NCBI GenBank assembly: GCA_036496425.1
Contig: DASXLG010000133.1
Span: 32,109-96,108, forward strand
From: Terriglobia bacterium
GTDB lineage: Bacteria > Acidobacteriota > Terriglobia > 20CM-2-55-15
Length of the DNA: 64,000 nt
Direction: 5' to 3'
Shown one piece after another: positions 51,087 through 60,292 of this stretch. Every line of letters begins with the position of its first letter. Position 1 is the stretch's first letter. The translations under genes and the position numbers were made by a program. The notes under the pieces were generated by a model. The model searched no databases. It was not told the origin of the DNA and saw only the letters and a list, made by a program, of their open reading frames with translations.

Positions 51087-52412
51087 TTTCTCTATCCCGT
51101 AAGTCTTCATCTTCCGGTAAAGATAGCTGCGCTCGAGGCCCAGCAACCGCGCGGTCTGCGAAATATTCCAGTTGTTCTCCTTGAGCTTTGAAAGGATGAA
51201 CTCGCGTTCATATTGAGCGCGGGCTTCGTGGAGAGTCGAAGCGCGGGCCGGCCCGGAGCCGTTCGGCAGGGAAAGATCCTGAGCCTGAATCGTGTCCTCC
51301 TGCACCATGATCACGAGCCTTTCGATCTCGTTTCGTAATTCGCGGACGTTTCCCGGCCAGGAATAATCGACCAGCGCATCCAGCGCTTCTGATGAAAACT
51401 CTTTCGGTCCGCGGCCATGTTCAGCCGAAAAAATGGTCATGAAGTAGCGTGCGAGGATCGGTGTGTCCTCACGCCGTTCGCGCAGCGGCGGCACAAAGAA
51501 GGGAATGACGTTCAACCGGTAAAACAGATCTTCGCGGAAGCGGCCGGCGGCAATCTCGCTTTGCAGATTCTTGTTCGTGGCTGTAATCACCCGCACGTCG
51601 ACCCGGACACCGGCCGGCGCGCCGATCGGCTGAAAGCTCTGGTCTTCGAGCGCGCGAAGCACCTTGGCCTGCGTCTTCATCGACATGTCGGCGATTTCAT
51701 CCAAGAACAACGTGCCGCCGTCCGCCAGTTCGAATTTACCCTTTTTCGATTCGCTTGCGCCGGTGAACGACCCTCTCGTATGGCCGAAAAGTTCGCTTTC
51801 GATGAGCTCTTCGGGAATTGCCGCGCAGTTCACTTCAACGAAGGGTCCGGTGGAGCGGCCGCTCATGAAATGAATATTGCGGCTGACCAGTTCCTTGCCC
51901 GTCCCGCTCTCGCCATAAATGAGAACGCGGCTGTTGGTCGGCGCGACGATCGCGATTTGCTTGCGGAGGGCTTTGACCGGGATGCTGTCACCGACGATGT
52001 TGTAGCGTTCCTCCAGTTGATCCCTCAGGAGGTCGTTCGCCTGTTCGAGCCTGCGATGGGACAAGGCATTTCGTGCCGTAAGGAGTGTGTGTTCGAGCGA
52101 CAGCGGTTTTTCGATGAAATCGAACGCTCCGAGCTTTGTCGCACTGACAGCGGTAGCGATGGTCGCATGACCCGAGATCATGATGACGTGCGTCCGGGGC
52201 GATCTCTCGCGGAGCGTGCGCAGCGTTTCGAGGCCGTCCATTCCGGGCAGCCAGATATCGAGCAAAACAAGATCATAGGAACCCTGTTCCACCTTTTTCA
52301 GGCAGTCTTCCCCCGTCGACACGGTTTCGGTAGTGAAACCTTCGTCTTCGAAGACGCCTTTCAGCGACTGCCGGATACCGGGCTCGTCATCGACAATGAG
52401 GATTCTTGGCAT
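51084..52412 (-). CDS. NtrX-like sigma-54-dependent response regulator
   Basis: 442 residues. Receiver domain with phospho-acceptor D52 (LLDIWLPG) and acidic pocket DDE; AAA+ domain with Walker A GESGTGKE and the sigma-54-contact loop GSFTGA (usual GAFTGA, so one residue differs); LFLDEIADM Walker B; C-terminal Fis-type helix-turn-helix ([20 protein letters not shown]). It acts with the sensor gene just upstream, overlapped by 52 bases. Resembles NtrX, linked with nitrogen and envelope signals, but this is by domain order only. Confidence 0.92.
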   Translation of the reverse strand: MPRILIVDDEPGIRQSLKGVFEDEGFTTETVSTGEDCLKKVEQGSYDLVLLDIWLPGMDGLETLRTLRERSPRTHVIMISGHATIATAVSATKLGAFDFIEKPLSLEHTLLTARNALSHRRLEQANDLLRDQLEERYNIVGDSIPVKALRKQIAIVAPTNSRVLIYGESGTGKELVSRNIHFMSGRSTGPFVEVNCAAIPEELIESELFGHTRGSFTGASESKKGKFELADGGTLFLDEIADMSMKTQAKVLRALEDQSFQPIGAPAGVRVDVRVITATNKNLQSEIAAGRFREDLFYRLNVIPFFVPPLRERREDTPILARYFMTIFSAEHGRGPKEFSSEALDALVDYSWPGNVRELRNEIERLVIMVQEDTIQAQDLSLPNGSGPARASTLHEARAQYEREFILSKLKENNWNISQTARLLGLERSYLYRKMKTYGIEK

Positions 52413-54466
52413 ACTGGTAATTCAAGAACAAATCGTGTGCCCCGGGGAAAATTTGGTTCAACGCCGATATAGCCGCCGTGATCGGCAACGATGCGGCTCG
52501 ATATGGCGAGGCCCAGGCCGGTTCCGTTTTTGCGTGTTGAGAAATATGGTGTGAACAGCCGTTCCCGGTCGTCGGCGGCGATACCGCGTCCACTATCGGT
52601 AAGCGTCAGCCGAACCATGGTTTCGTCACGCGTGAGTTCACAACGAAGGCTCAATTCCTGGACGGGTTCGCCGCTGAGCGCTTCCAACGCATTGTCCAGC
52701 AGGTTGACGAGGACGCGCTTCATTTGCAGAAAATCCATCAGAATTGGCGGCAGGTTTGATGGAATATCCACCGCGACCTTGACGTTGTCGATCCGGCCCT
52801 CATATAGAGCCATCGTTTTATCAAGCAGGTCGCGCATGCTGTTCGGAACCCGGGCAACTGCAGGCAGCCTGGCGAAGCGAACAAACTCGTCGACGAGGTT
52901 CTTCAGGCTCGAAACTTCTTCAACGATGGCATGAACGCATTCATCGATGACAGTGGTTACACGCTGGGGCGCCGCCGGCAGACGGGCGATGTTGCGTGAA
53001 ATACGCTCGGCCGAGAGCTGGATCGGCGTCAATGGGTTCTTGATTTCATGAGCCAGCCGCCGGGCCACTTCGCGCCAGGCATTTGCTTTTTGCGCCCGGA
53101 CGACTTCAGTCAGATCTTCGATGACAAGAACGAATCCGCCGGCCGTCAGCTGGGTCGCCGTCACTGCGCTGTGGGCCGGGCGTCCGTGCGAGTTGAATTC
53201 GATTTCGCGCGTGACGGACGCGCTTTCCGACGCGTGAAACAGCCCCCGAATCGCGTCCGCATCCTGGCCGAAAATCTGATTCAGAGTGGAAGCATTCTCG
53301 GCCGAAAACATCGTTCGCGCCGCTCGGTTGACTTTGTTCACCTGGAGGTCCTGATCGACGGAAATGACGCCAGTGGGGATGCTTTCCAGGATGATTTCCG
53401 TATACCTGCGGCGGGCTTCCAGTTCGCGCGTCGTGCTTTGCAGCTGTCCGGCCATGTCGTTGAAAAGCGTGACCAGCAGGCCAAGCTCATCTTGTGCCTG
53501 AACATGAACACGGTGGTCGAGGTTGCCGGCGGAGATTTCCCTGGTCGCCTCGGATAATGCTTCGATCGGCCCGGTAATACGTTTGGACCAGAACAGGCCG
53601 ACCCACACGGAGGCAAACAAAACCAGAACTGTCGTTAAGAGGAGGATGATGACGTATGTATCGCGGATCCCTTTCCGTTGCTGGGCGAGGAAATGGTAGT
53701 CCTTTAGATTCGCTGCAATTTTAGCGGTCGATTCGGCAATTTGCCTCGGTTTCGGGAAGACAGCCGCCAGAATCTCCGGTGTATCGTCTTCCCGGGTGCG
53801 CCGGATCGCGATCCAATATGGGTCGGCGTCGATGAAGGCGTCGTTCTGATCCGCAACAGCAGTGTGGATGCGTTGCACGAGTTCCGCCGGTTCGACATCG
53901 GGCTCCGCCGAGGATCGAATGACGCGGCCATTATTGTCCAGAACGATGAAGGCTTTCAGCCGGAAATCGTGCCGGACCTGATCTGTATCCGGTTCCGGTT
54001 CCTGCGCCACATGGCTGAGGATGCTTCTCGCCAGCGACTCGTATTCCTGCCGCCATTGTGCGCTGATATCCGTCGTTGCGCTGAAGATCTGATCCACGGG
54101 CACGCTGAACCATTTTTCCAGGCTGCGGTTCACCAGACCGAAAGCGAACAGAAAGAGACAGGTCGCCTCGATCAAGGTGAGGCAGATCAGGGATGTCAGC
54201 AGGCTTGTCTTGAATTTCGAGCCCGGTTTCTGTTCCTTGCGCTCGGCCCATACCTTGACCAGCGTTCGAAGCAGGATAAATCCAAAGATCAGGAGCGCCA
54301 GGAATACGAAAGTCGACAGGGTGAAGAGAAGAAGGATCTGATTCGGATCTGTGGGCCGGAACAGCGGATCCAGATTGAAAGCCGCCTGGACGAACACCAG
54401 CAGCGCCAGAGCCAGCAGAAACAGGCCGGCCGCGTACAGCTTGGTGCTCTGGGGCGGTACTTTCAT
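52361..54466 (-). CDS. NtrY-like membrane sensor histidine kinase
   Basis: 701 residues. Membrane helices near the N-terminus (about 10-110), an extracytoplasmic part, a further membrane helix with HAMP (ILLLTTVLVLFASVWVGLFW, ITGPIEALSEATREISAGNL), a PAS domain (YTEIILESIPTGVISVDQDL), HisKA with the phospho-His in RLAHEIKNPLTPIQLSA, and HATPase (LVNLLDNALEAL, DSGRGI, KNGTGLGLAISS). Layout matches NtrY. Its end overlaps the start of the response regulator, indicating co-transcription and possible translational coupling. Signal unknown. Confidence 0.92.
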   Translation of the reverse strand: MKVPPQSTKLYAAGLFLLALALLVFVQAAFNLDPLFRPTDPNQILLLFTLSTFVFLALLIFGFILLRTLVKVWAERKEQKPGSKFKTSLLTSLICLTLIEATCLFLFAFGLVNRSLEKWFSVPVDQIFSATTDISAQWRQEYESLARSILSHVAQEPEPDTDQVRHDFRLKAFIVLDNNGRVIRSSAEPDVEPAELVQRIHTAVADQNDAFIDADPYWIAIRRTREDDTPEILAAVFPKPRQIAESTAKIAANLKDYHFLAQQRKGIRDTYVIILLLTTVLVLFASVWVGLFWSKRITGPIEALSEATREISAGNLDHRVHVQAQDELGLLVTLFNDMAGQLQSTTRELEARRRYTEIILESIPTGVISVDQDLQVNKVNRAARTMFSAENASTLNQIFGQDADAIRGLFHASESASVTREIEFNSHGRPAHSAVTATQLTAGGFVLVIEDLTEVVRAQKANAWREVARRLAHEIKNPLTPIQLSAERISRNIARLPAAPQRVTTVIDECVHAIVEEVSSLKNLVDEFVRFARLPAVARVPNSMRDLLDKTMALYEGRIDNVKVAVDIPSNLPPILMDFLQMKRVLVNLLDNALEALSGEPVQELSLRCELTRDETMVRLTLTDSGRGIAADDRERLFTPYFSTRKNGTGLGLAISSRIVADHGGYIGVEPNFPRGTRFVLELPVCQESSLSMTSPVSGSR

Positions 54467-54567
54467 GGCTCACTATTGTAAAGGGTAAGGACCCTTATCC
54501 ATTACCCTTTGCCTAAAAATGCCAACTTAGTACAATGCCCCAGCAGGTGGACGAGCGGCGCGAGTGC

Positions 54568-54635
54568 AAGCCCGCGCAAAGCGTGAGCGCGATAGTGCGA
54601 AACATCAAGCGGCAGGGCGCAGCCATCAATTGATA
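54568..54635 (+). repeat. Dispersed repeat family E, long copy upstream of pilC
   Basis: AAGCCCGCGCAAAGCGTGAG, then CGCGATAGTGCGAAACATCA and GGGCGCAGCCATCAATTGAT. A 68-base match to 57448-57513. It lies 11 bases upstream of the pilC start, in the leader. Confidence 0.8.
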
Positions 54636-54645
54636 GAGGGACGTT

Positions 54646-55860
54646 ATGGCAGTTTTTACATTCAAAGGACAAAATCGCAAGGGTGAACGGATTTCCGGTG
54701 AGCGTGCGGCCGATAACCGGCAGGCGCTTGCGCTCGCGCTCCGGCGGGAACAGATTTTGTTGTTGGATGCGCAGGAGAAGAAGGCCCGCGGCGGGGCTCT
54801 GGCGGCTCTCGAGTTCGGCGGAAACCCCACTCCGAAAGACGTGGCCGTGTTCACCCGCCAGTTTTCGGTAATGATCGATTCCGGCGTGCCACTGGTCCAG
54901 TGTTTGCAGATACTTGCGGAAACGCAGGAAAACAAGAAGTTTGCTGCAGCCATCAAAGGCGTGACCAACGAAGTGGAGTCCGGAAACGCCCTCGCGCAGT
55001 CGATGAAGAACTACCCGAAGGTCTTCGACGACCTGTACACCAACATGGTCGCGGCCGGTGAGACGGGCGGTATTCTCGATACGATCTTCCAGCGTTTATC
55101 CGTCTACATCGAAAAAGCCGTCAAGTTGAAACGAGCCGTGCAGTCGGCGATGGTTTACCCGATCGCCGTTGTCGTCATTGCCGGGGGCGTCATTACACTG
55201 ATTCTCTGGAAAGTCGTTCCGGCGTTCACCGAACTGTTCGAAAGCATGAATGTCGATTTGCCGTTGCCCACGCGAATCGTCATTGCGTCCAGCAAATTTG
55301 TCGGACACTACGGCATTCTGGTCGCGATCGGCATCGGTCTGATCATTTTCGGCTTCAAAGCGTATTACGCGACGCCGAATGGGCGCTATCTTGTGGACAA
55401 GTACCTCCTCAAGACGCCGATCTTCGGGCCTCTGATGCGCAAGATCGCCGTGGCGCGGTTCACGCGCACCATGGCCACGCTGATCGCCAGCGGCGTGCCT
55501 ATTCTGGATTGTCTCGAGATCACGGCATCGACGGCGGGAAACGCCGTTGTGGAAGAGGCGATCATGAGCGTAAAAAAGGCCATCGAGGAAGGCCGCACCA
55601 TCGTGGATCCTCTGAAGGCATCCGGCGTCTTCCCGTCGATGGTCGTGTCGATGATTGGAGTCGGCGAGCAGGCGGGCGCGCTGGAAACCATGCTCACGAA
55701 AATCGCCGATTTTTACGAAGAAGAGGTCGACTCTGCGGTGGGCGATCTTATGACGGCGATGGAACCGATGATGATCGTCGTGCTCGGCGTCGTCGTCGGC
55801 GGCATCGTCATTTCAATGTACCTGCCTATCTTCACGCTGGTCGGACAACTCAGCAAATAA
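54646..55860 (+). CDS. pilC: Type IV pilus / type II secretion inner-membrane platform protein
   Basis: 404 residues. Two T2SSF domains: VFTRQFSVMIDSGVPLVQCL, ARFTRTMATLIASGVPILDC; membrane helices near 170-220 and 375-400. The start AVFTFKGQNRKGERISGERA is typical. PilC organises the ATPases and prepilins at the inner membrane. No pilB, pilT or pilin gene is nearby, so the rest is elsewhere. It is followed by pilS three bases later, with translation possibly coupled. Confidence 0.95.
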   Translation: MAVFTFKGQNRKGERISGERAADNRQALALALRREQILLLDAQEKKARGGALAALEFGGNPTPKDVAVFTRQFSVMIDSGVPLVQCLQILAETQENKKFAAAIKGVTNEVESGNALAQSMKNYPKVFDDLYTNMVAAGETGGILDTIFQRLSVYIEKAVKLKRAVQSAMVYPIAVVVIAGGVITLILWKVVPAFTELFESMNVDLPLPTRIVIASSKFVGHYGILVAIGIGLIIFGFKAYYATPNGRYLVDKYLLKTPIFGPLMRKIAVARFTRTMATLIASGVPILDCLEITASTAGNAVVEEAIMSVKKAIEEGRTIVDPLKASGVFPSMVVSMIGVGEQAGALETMLTKIADFYEEEVDSAVGDLMTAMEPMMIVVLGVVVGGIVISMYLPIFTLVGQLSK

Positions 55861-55863
55861 CTA

Positions 55864-57429
55864 ATGGCTGAGATTGCCATACCGGATCGCCGCAAATGGC
55901 TCCTGCGGCTGATCGATGTCCGGCTTGCCGTTTTCACGATCTTCATCGCCGCCGAGGCGATTCAGAACGCCGATACGCGGGTCGATTTATTTGGTCTCTT
56001 GTTGGCGGTCTACGCCCTCTCGGCATGCTGGTTCGGCCTGTTGAAGTTGAACCAGTCGTACGTCGGGCAGTCGTATGCCCAGATTGCCGTCGACCTCTTC
56101 CTTATTACGTGGATGGTCAATCGTACGGGCGGCTATGACAGTTATTTTTCGTCCCTGTACTTCCTGGAGATCGTCATGTCGAGCATTCTGCTCGAACGCC
56201 GGGGCGCCTTCGTCGCAGGAACGGTCAGTTCGGTGCTGCATTTTGCACACATGGACCTGGCGTATTTTGGCGTCATTCGGACGACTGGCCTTGTCCGCCC
56301 CGAACTCATACCGCTGCAGTATCACATCAGCCTGAACATTTTCGGTTTCTGTTCCGTGGCATTCCTGTCGAATTTCCTGGCGGAAAGCTGGAGACGCACG
56401 GGTGTCGAGCTTCAAAAGTCGACCGGTCAGGTTGCCTTCCTTCAAGCATTCAGCGACCGGATCATGGACAGCCTGGGCACGGGGCTAATTACATCGGATA
56501 TCGAGGGCCGGGTCTATCTTTTCAATCGTGCTGCACAGGAAATCAGCGGTTTTCGAATGGACGAAGCGCTGCAGCTGACGGTCTGGGAGATGTTTCCGGG
56601 GATGCTTCCGAAGGTCGATTCGGGCCAGTTCGAGATTTCGACAACGCGCAAAGACGGCATTGCCGTCAACCTCCGCTTTTCCGTGGCGCCCGTGATGATC
56701 GACGAAAAGAACACCGCCGGCTACGTCTGGAATTTCGACGATGTCACGGAATTGCGCCTGCTTGAACGGCAGATGCGGCAGAAGGAACAAATGGCCGCCA
56801 TCGGAGCGATGTCCGCCGGCATTGCGCATGAGATACGAAATCCTCTTGCCTCGATTGCCGGGTCGTTCAGTTTGCTGCAGTCGGACTTGCAGTTGTCGAC
56901 CGACCAGCGGCAGCTGGTGGAAATCATCACGCGTGAAACCGAAAGACTGAATCGAACGATCACGGGTTTTCTGGGTTACGCCCGGCCAATGACGCCAAAC
57001 CGGAGAGAGGTCGATCTGGCCGAACTGATCTCCGAAACGGTGCAGCTCATGCGGAACAGTCCTGAGTTGAAACAAACGCACCGCATCGAAACCTGGCTGA
57101 GACCGGTGAAGGCGAGCGTCGACGAAAGCATGATGCGGCAGGTGTTCTACAACCTCGCCTCGAATGCCTTCAAGGCAATGCTGGACGGCGGCACGCTTTC
57201 GATCTCGCTCGAAGGCCGGAACGGGAATGCACTGATTCAGTTCGAAGATACGGGCATCGGGCTTGGCGAGGAGCAGCTCAAACGGTTGTTCGTCCCGTTC
57301 AATTCCTCGTTTCGAAACGGGACCGGCCTGGGTCTCCCGATTGTCTATCAAATCATCACGGCCCATAACGGTACGATTTCGGTCCAGTCCCAGAAAGGCA
57401 TTGGGACGACATTTGTCATTGATCTATAG
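55864..57429 (+). CDS. pilS: PilS-like sensor histidine kinase
   Basis: 521 residues. About six membrane helices (to residue 175), a PAS domain (RIMDSLGTGLITSDIEGRVY), HisKA with phospho-His in GIAHEIRNPLASIAGS, HATPase (VFYNLASNAFKAML, FRNGTGLGLPIVYQI). This is the usual PilS layout. Its place between pilC and the NtrC-family regulator supports PilS-PilR control of pilus genes through sigma-54. Confidence 0.9.
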   Translation: MAEIAIPDRRKWLLRLIDVRLAVFTIFIAAEAIQNADTRVDLFGLLLAVYALSACWFGLLKLNQSYVGQSYAQIAVDLFLITWMVNRTGGYDSYFSSLYFLEIVMSSILLERRGAFVAGTVSSVLHFAHMDLAYFGVIRTTGLVRPELIPLQYHISLNIFGFCSVAFLSNFLAESWRRTGVELQKSTGQVAFLQAFSDRIMDSLGTGLITSDIEGRVYLFNRAAQEISGFRMDEALQLTVWEMFPGMLPKVDSGQFEISTTRKDGIAVNLRFSVAPVMIDEKNTAGYVWNFDDVTELRLLERQMRQKEQMAAIGAMSAGIAHEIRNPLASIAGSFSLLQSDLQLSTDQRQLVEIITRETERLNRTITGFLGYARPMTPNRREVDLAELISETVQLMRNSPELKQTHRIETWLRPVKASVDESMMRQVFYNLASNAFKAMLDGGTLSISLEGRNGNALIQFEDTGIGLGEEQLKRLFVPFNSSFRNGTGLGLPIVYQIITAHNGTISVQSQKGIGTTFVIDL

Positions 57430-57447
57430 AAGACACGAGCGGCTTCG

Positions 57448-57513
57448 CAAGCCCGCGCGAAGCGTGAGCGCGATAGCGCGAAACATCAAACGATAGGGCG
57501 CAGCCATCAATTA
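57448..57513 (+). repeat. Dispersed repeat family E, long copy upstream of pilR
   Basis: CAAGCCCGCGCGAAGCGTGA, then GCGCGATAGCGCGAAACATC and a GGGCGCAGCCATCAATTAA end, nearly identical to 54568-54635. It forms the leader before the pilR start. Confidence 0.8.
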
Positions 57514-57514
57514 A

Positions 57515-58891
57515 ATGCTTAAACGCGCAAAGATTCTCATAGTCGACGATGAACGTTCGCTTCGCGAGTTGCTCGAAATCTTCCTAAAGAAGGAGGGCTT
57601 TGTTGTCAGCAGCGCTTCGAGCGCGGAAGAAGGACTGGCTCAGGTCAGAGGATCCGAATTCGATCTCATCATCTCGGATATAAAGATGGTGGACATGTCG
57701 GGTATCGATTTCCTCCGCCGGCTGCGGCAGACGACGTTTAACGGCCAATTCATCCTCCTGACGGCATTTGCCAGCGCCGAAACCGCCATTCAGGCCCTGA
57801 AGATGGGCGCCTACGATTACATTCTCAAGACCGAGAACTTCATGGAAGAGCTGAAGCTCGTGGTCTACAGCGCGCTGGAAAACAGACGCCTTCGCGAAGA
57901 AAACACCTACCTGCGCCGTGAATTCAAGAAAGTTCATGGCATGGGGAACCTCATCGGCAAGAGCAAGAAAATGCAAGAGCTCTACAAGATGATCGAGGTC
58001 GTCAGCGCGACCAACAGCACGGTTTTGATAACCGGCGAGAGCGGCACCGGCAAGGAGCTTGTGGCGAAGGCCATTCATCTGAATAGTCCGCGTTCCGACG
58101 AGGCTTTCGTTTCCGTCAACTGCGGCGCCTTTACCGAGACCCTGCTCGAAAGCGAACTCTTCGGCTATATGCGCGGTTCATTTACAGGCGCTACGGCAAA
58201 TAAGAAAGGGCTGTTCGAAGTCGCGGATAAGGGCACGATTTTTCTCGATGAGGTGGGAGATACCAGCCTGGCCATGCAGGTGAAGCTTCTGCGCGTGCTG
58301 CAGGAGCGGAGCATCCGCCGGGTCGGCGGAACCGAGGAAGTCCCGGTCGACGTCCGGATCATTGCCGCGACGAATCGCGATCTTTCCGAGATGGTGCGCG
58401 AAAATCAGTTCCGCGAAGACCTCTTTTACCGCGTCAGCGTTATCCCGCTCGAACTTCCGCCGTTGAGGCATCGCCGCGACGACATACCTTTGCTGGCAGA
58501 CCATTTCCTCACTCGTCTGAATGCGTCGATTGGCAAGAAGATCGATCGCATCTCCGATGAAGCCTTGAAGAAAATGGAAGCGTACGATTGGCCCGGAAAT
58601 GTCCGCGAGCTTGAAAACGCCATGGAGCGCGCCTTTATTCTCGAAACCCTCAACGAACTTTCAGCCCAGCACCTGCCCGAAAGCGTGGCCACGAATTCCG
58701 GAATGCGGATGATCACGAATTTTCCGGATGAAGGTTTCGATCTGGAGGCATACGTCGAGAGCCTTCAAAAGGCGTTTCTGGAAGAAGCGCTGCGGCGTAA
58801 AGACGGCGTTCAAGTCAAAGCGGCGGAACTGCTCAAGATGTCGTACCGGTCGTTCCGGCACTACATGCAGAAATACAATATCCCGTCCTGA
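57515..58891 (+). CDS. pilR: PilR-like sigma-54-dependent response regulator
   Basis: 458 residues. Receiver D55 (IISDIKMVDMSG), AAA+ Walker A GESGTGKE, loop GSFTGA, Walker B FLDEVGD, arginine finger region [13 protein letters not shown], and a Fis-like tail (KAAELLKMSYRSFRHYMQKY). It is paired with the sensor just upstream. PilR normally activates pilA. The loop again has Ser for Ala as in the NtrX-like protein. Confidence 0.92.
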   Translation: MLKRAKILIVDDERSLRELLEIFLKKEGFVVSSASSAEEGLAQVRGSEFDLIISDIKMVDMSGIDFLRRLRQTTFNGQFILLTAFASAETAIQALKMGAYDYILKTENFMEELKLVVYSALENRRLREENTYLRREFKKVHGMGNLIGKSKKMQELYKMIEVVSATNSTVLITGESGTGKELVAKAIHLNSPRSDEAFVSVNCGAFTETLLESELFGYMRGSFTGATANKKGLFEVADKGTIFLDEVGDTSLAMQVKLLRVLQERSIRRVGGTEEVPVDVRIIAATNRDLSEMVRENQFREDLFYRVSVIPLELPPLRHRRDDIPLLADHFLTRLNASIGKKIDRISDEALKKMEAYDWPGNVRELENAMERAFILETLNELSAQHLPESVATNSGMRMITNFPDEGFDLEAYVESLQKAFLEEALRRKDGVQVKAAELLKMSYRSFRHYMQKYNIPS

Positions 58892-58906
58892 CGCGAAAGC
58901 TGGTTA

Positions 58907-58993
58907 TTAGCCGCAGATGCCGCGGATTACGAAGATGGGGACACCATCAAATTTGGACGCCCCATCTGCGTAATCTGCGTCATCTGCGGCTAA
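58907..58993. repeat. Dispersed palindrome family B
   Basis: The left arm (58907-58940) begins TTAGCCGCAGATGCCGCGGA and the right arm (58960-58993) ends GCGTCATCTGCGGCTAA. Mismatches are few. It lies between pilR and the convergent flavoprotein gene and overlaps no coding sequence; partial copies are at 30582-30614 and 51068-51086. A terminator role fits. Confidence 0.8.
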
Positions 58994-60292
58994 CTAACCT
59001 GTCTTTGCTCTGACGTTTTCGGCAGCCGCTTTCCCGCTGAGGATGGAATCCTCCATCGAGTAGTAGTCCCAGCGCCCGTACCTGCCTGCGGTATAGATAT
59101 CGCGCGATTCGAGATAGTCGACCAGGGTCTGTAGATGTGCCTGGCGGTGTTCGTCAAACACGACATACGCGAAGCGGATGTCGAGGACATGTCTTGTCAG
59201 GATGCGATCGCCCGCATCGAGGATGCCGCACTTCTGCAAGTCGCGTAACGAGCGCTCAAACATCTCCTCGACGTTGAGCTTTTCCTTCGGCTGATGTGTG
59301 ATCTCGATATAGACGGAACTGGTGCCTTCCGGCGCTACGGCTTTGGAAAAATTCATCGGAAAGCCGACCCGTGAGAAGACGTACTGGTCCTCAGGGAAGT
59401 AAACCCAATGCTGGTTGCTGATGCCCGGACGATCCACGCCGATGTTGATATTCAATACCGAAATGGCCTGCAGCCCGTTGGCGCCGGCAATCAGAGAATC
59501 CGGAGTGTCGCCTAATATTTTGAACGTCGTCGGCAGCGGAAGCGTGGAGATCAGATAGTCGTAGGTTTCTTCACGCCCGTTGGCCATGCGAAGGCATTTC
59601 TTTTTCGGGTCGATGCTCTGGACGGACTCATTCACGTGTATCCGGCGTACGGGCCGCGCCAGAGCCTGAGGCAGGCAGTCGATACCGCCATGCTTCGGAT
59701 AGATGAATTTCGGGTTGTAGCCCATTCCTTTGTTCGTCAAGCCAAGCGCGCCGTTGACGACTTCTTCAAGCGTAGGCTTGGGAATCGACCAGCTGACCCA
59801 ATCGGAAGTGATCGTCCGCAGATCCTGCTTCCAGAACTTTTCGTTGTAGGGAAGCATGAAATGCTTCGCGATACCCGTACCGAAGGTGCGAAGCACCCAG
59901 TCATGAAAATTTTTCGGCCCGCCGTTGGCAAGGCCCTGCATACTCTCCACGAACCCGACAACGCACTCTTTGACCACTTCCGGCGGAAGGCCGTACGTAT
60001 TCGCCTGAAAAGGGTACGGAGTGGTTACTGATTTTGAATGAATCGCTGCGAGGCGTTCGTGGGCATTGAAGGCGTCCGGCAGGATTTTCGCGACCAGGTC
60101 CTTCGTGTACTGGTTCTTCAGGTGAATGAGATGCCCGGTACAGTCGAAGGTGAATCCGTCCTGCGTGAAAGACTGGCACAGGCCGCCGACTGCTGCATCT
60201 TTTTCGAACAGGATGGGATCGTGATCGACCAGATGATATGCAGCGCTTACTCCGGCAAGACCGCCACCGAGGATGACGACCTTCCCGCTCAT
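58994..60292 (-). CDS. FAD-dependent oxidoreductase, UDP-galactopyranose mutase/protoporphyrinogen oxidase-like
   Basis: 432 residues from the ATG at 60292. Rossmann FAD site VVILGGGLAGVSAAYHL (GxGxxG) and FEKDAAVGGLCQSF, then TFDCTGHLIHLKN. The middle has MLPYNEKFWKQDLRTITSDW, and the C-terminal FAD contact is SRDIYTAGRYGRWDYYSMED. Such proteins near glycosyl transferases are often annotated as UDP-galactopyranose mutases or amine oxidases that modify sugars or isoprenoids. The exact reaction cannot be assigned. It overlaps the next gene by ATGA and shares its transcript. Confidence 0.85.
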   Translation of the reverse strand: MSGKVVILGGGLAGVSAAYHLVDHDPILFEKDAAVGGLCQSFTQDGFTFDCTGHLIHLKNQYTKDLVAKILPDAFNAHERLAAIHSKSVTTPYPFQANTYGLPPEVVKECVVGFVESMQGLANGGPKNFHDWVLRTFGTGIAKHFMLPYNEKFWKQDLRTITSDWVSWSIPKPTLEEVVNGALGLTNKGMGYNPKFIYPKHGGIDCLPQALARPVRRIHVNESVQSIDPKKKCLRMANGREETYDYLISTLPLPTTFKILGDTPDSLIAGANGLQAISVLNINIGVDRPGISNQHWVYFPEDQYVFSRVGFPMNFSKAVAPEGTSSVYIEITHQPKEKLNVEEMFERSLRDLQKCGILDAGDRILTRHVLDIRFAYVVFDEHRQAHLQTLVDYLESRDIYTAGRYGRWDYYSMEDSILSGKAAAENVRAKTG

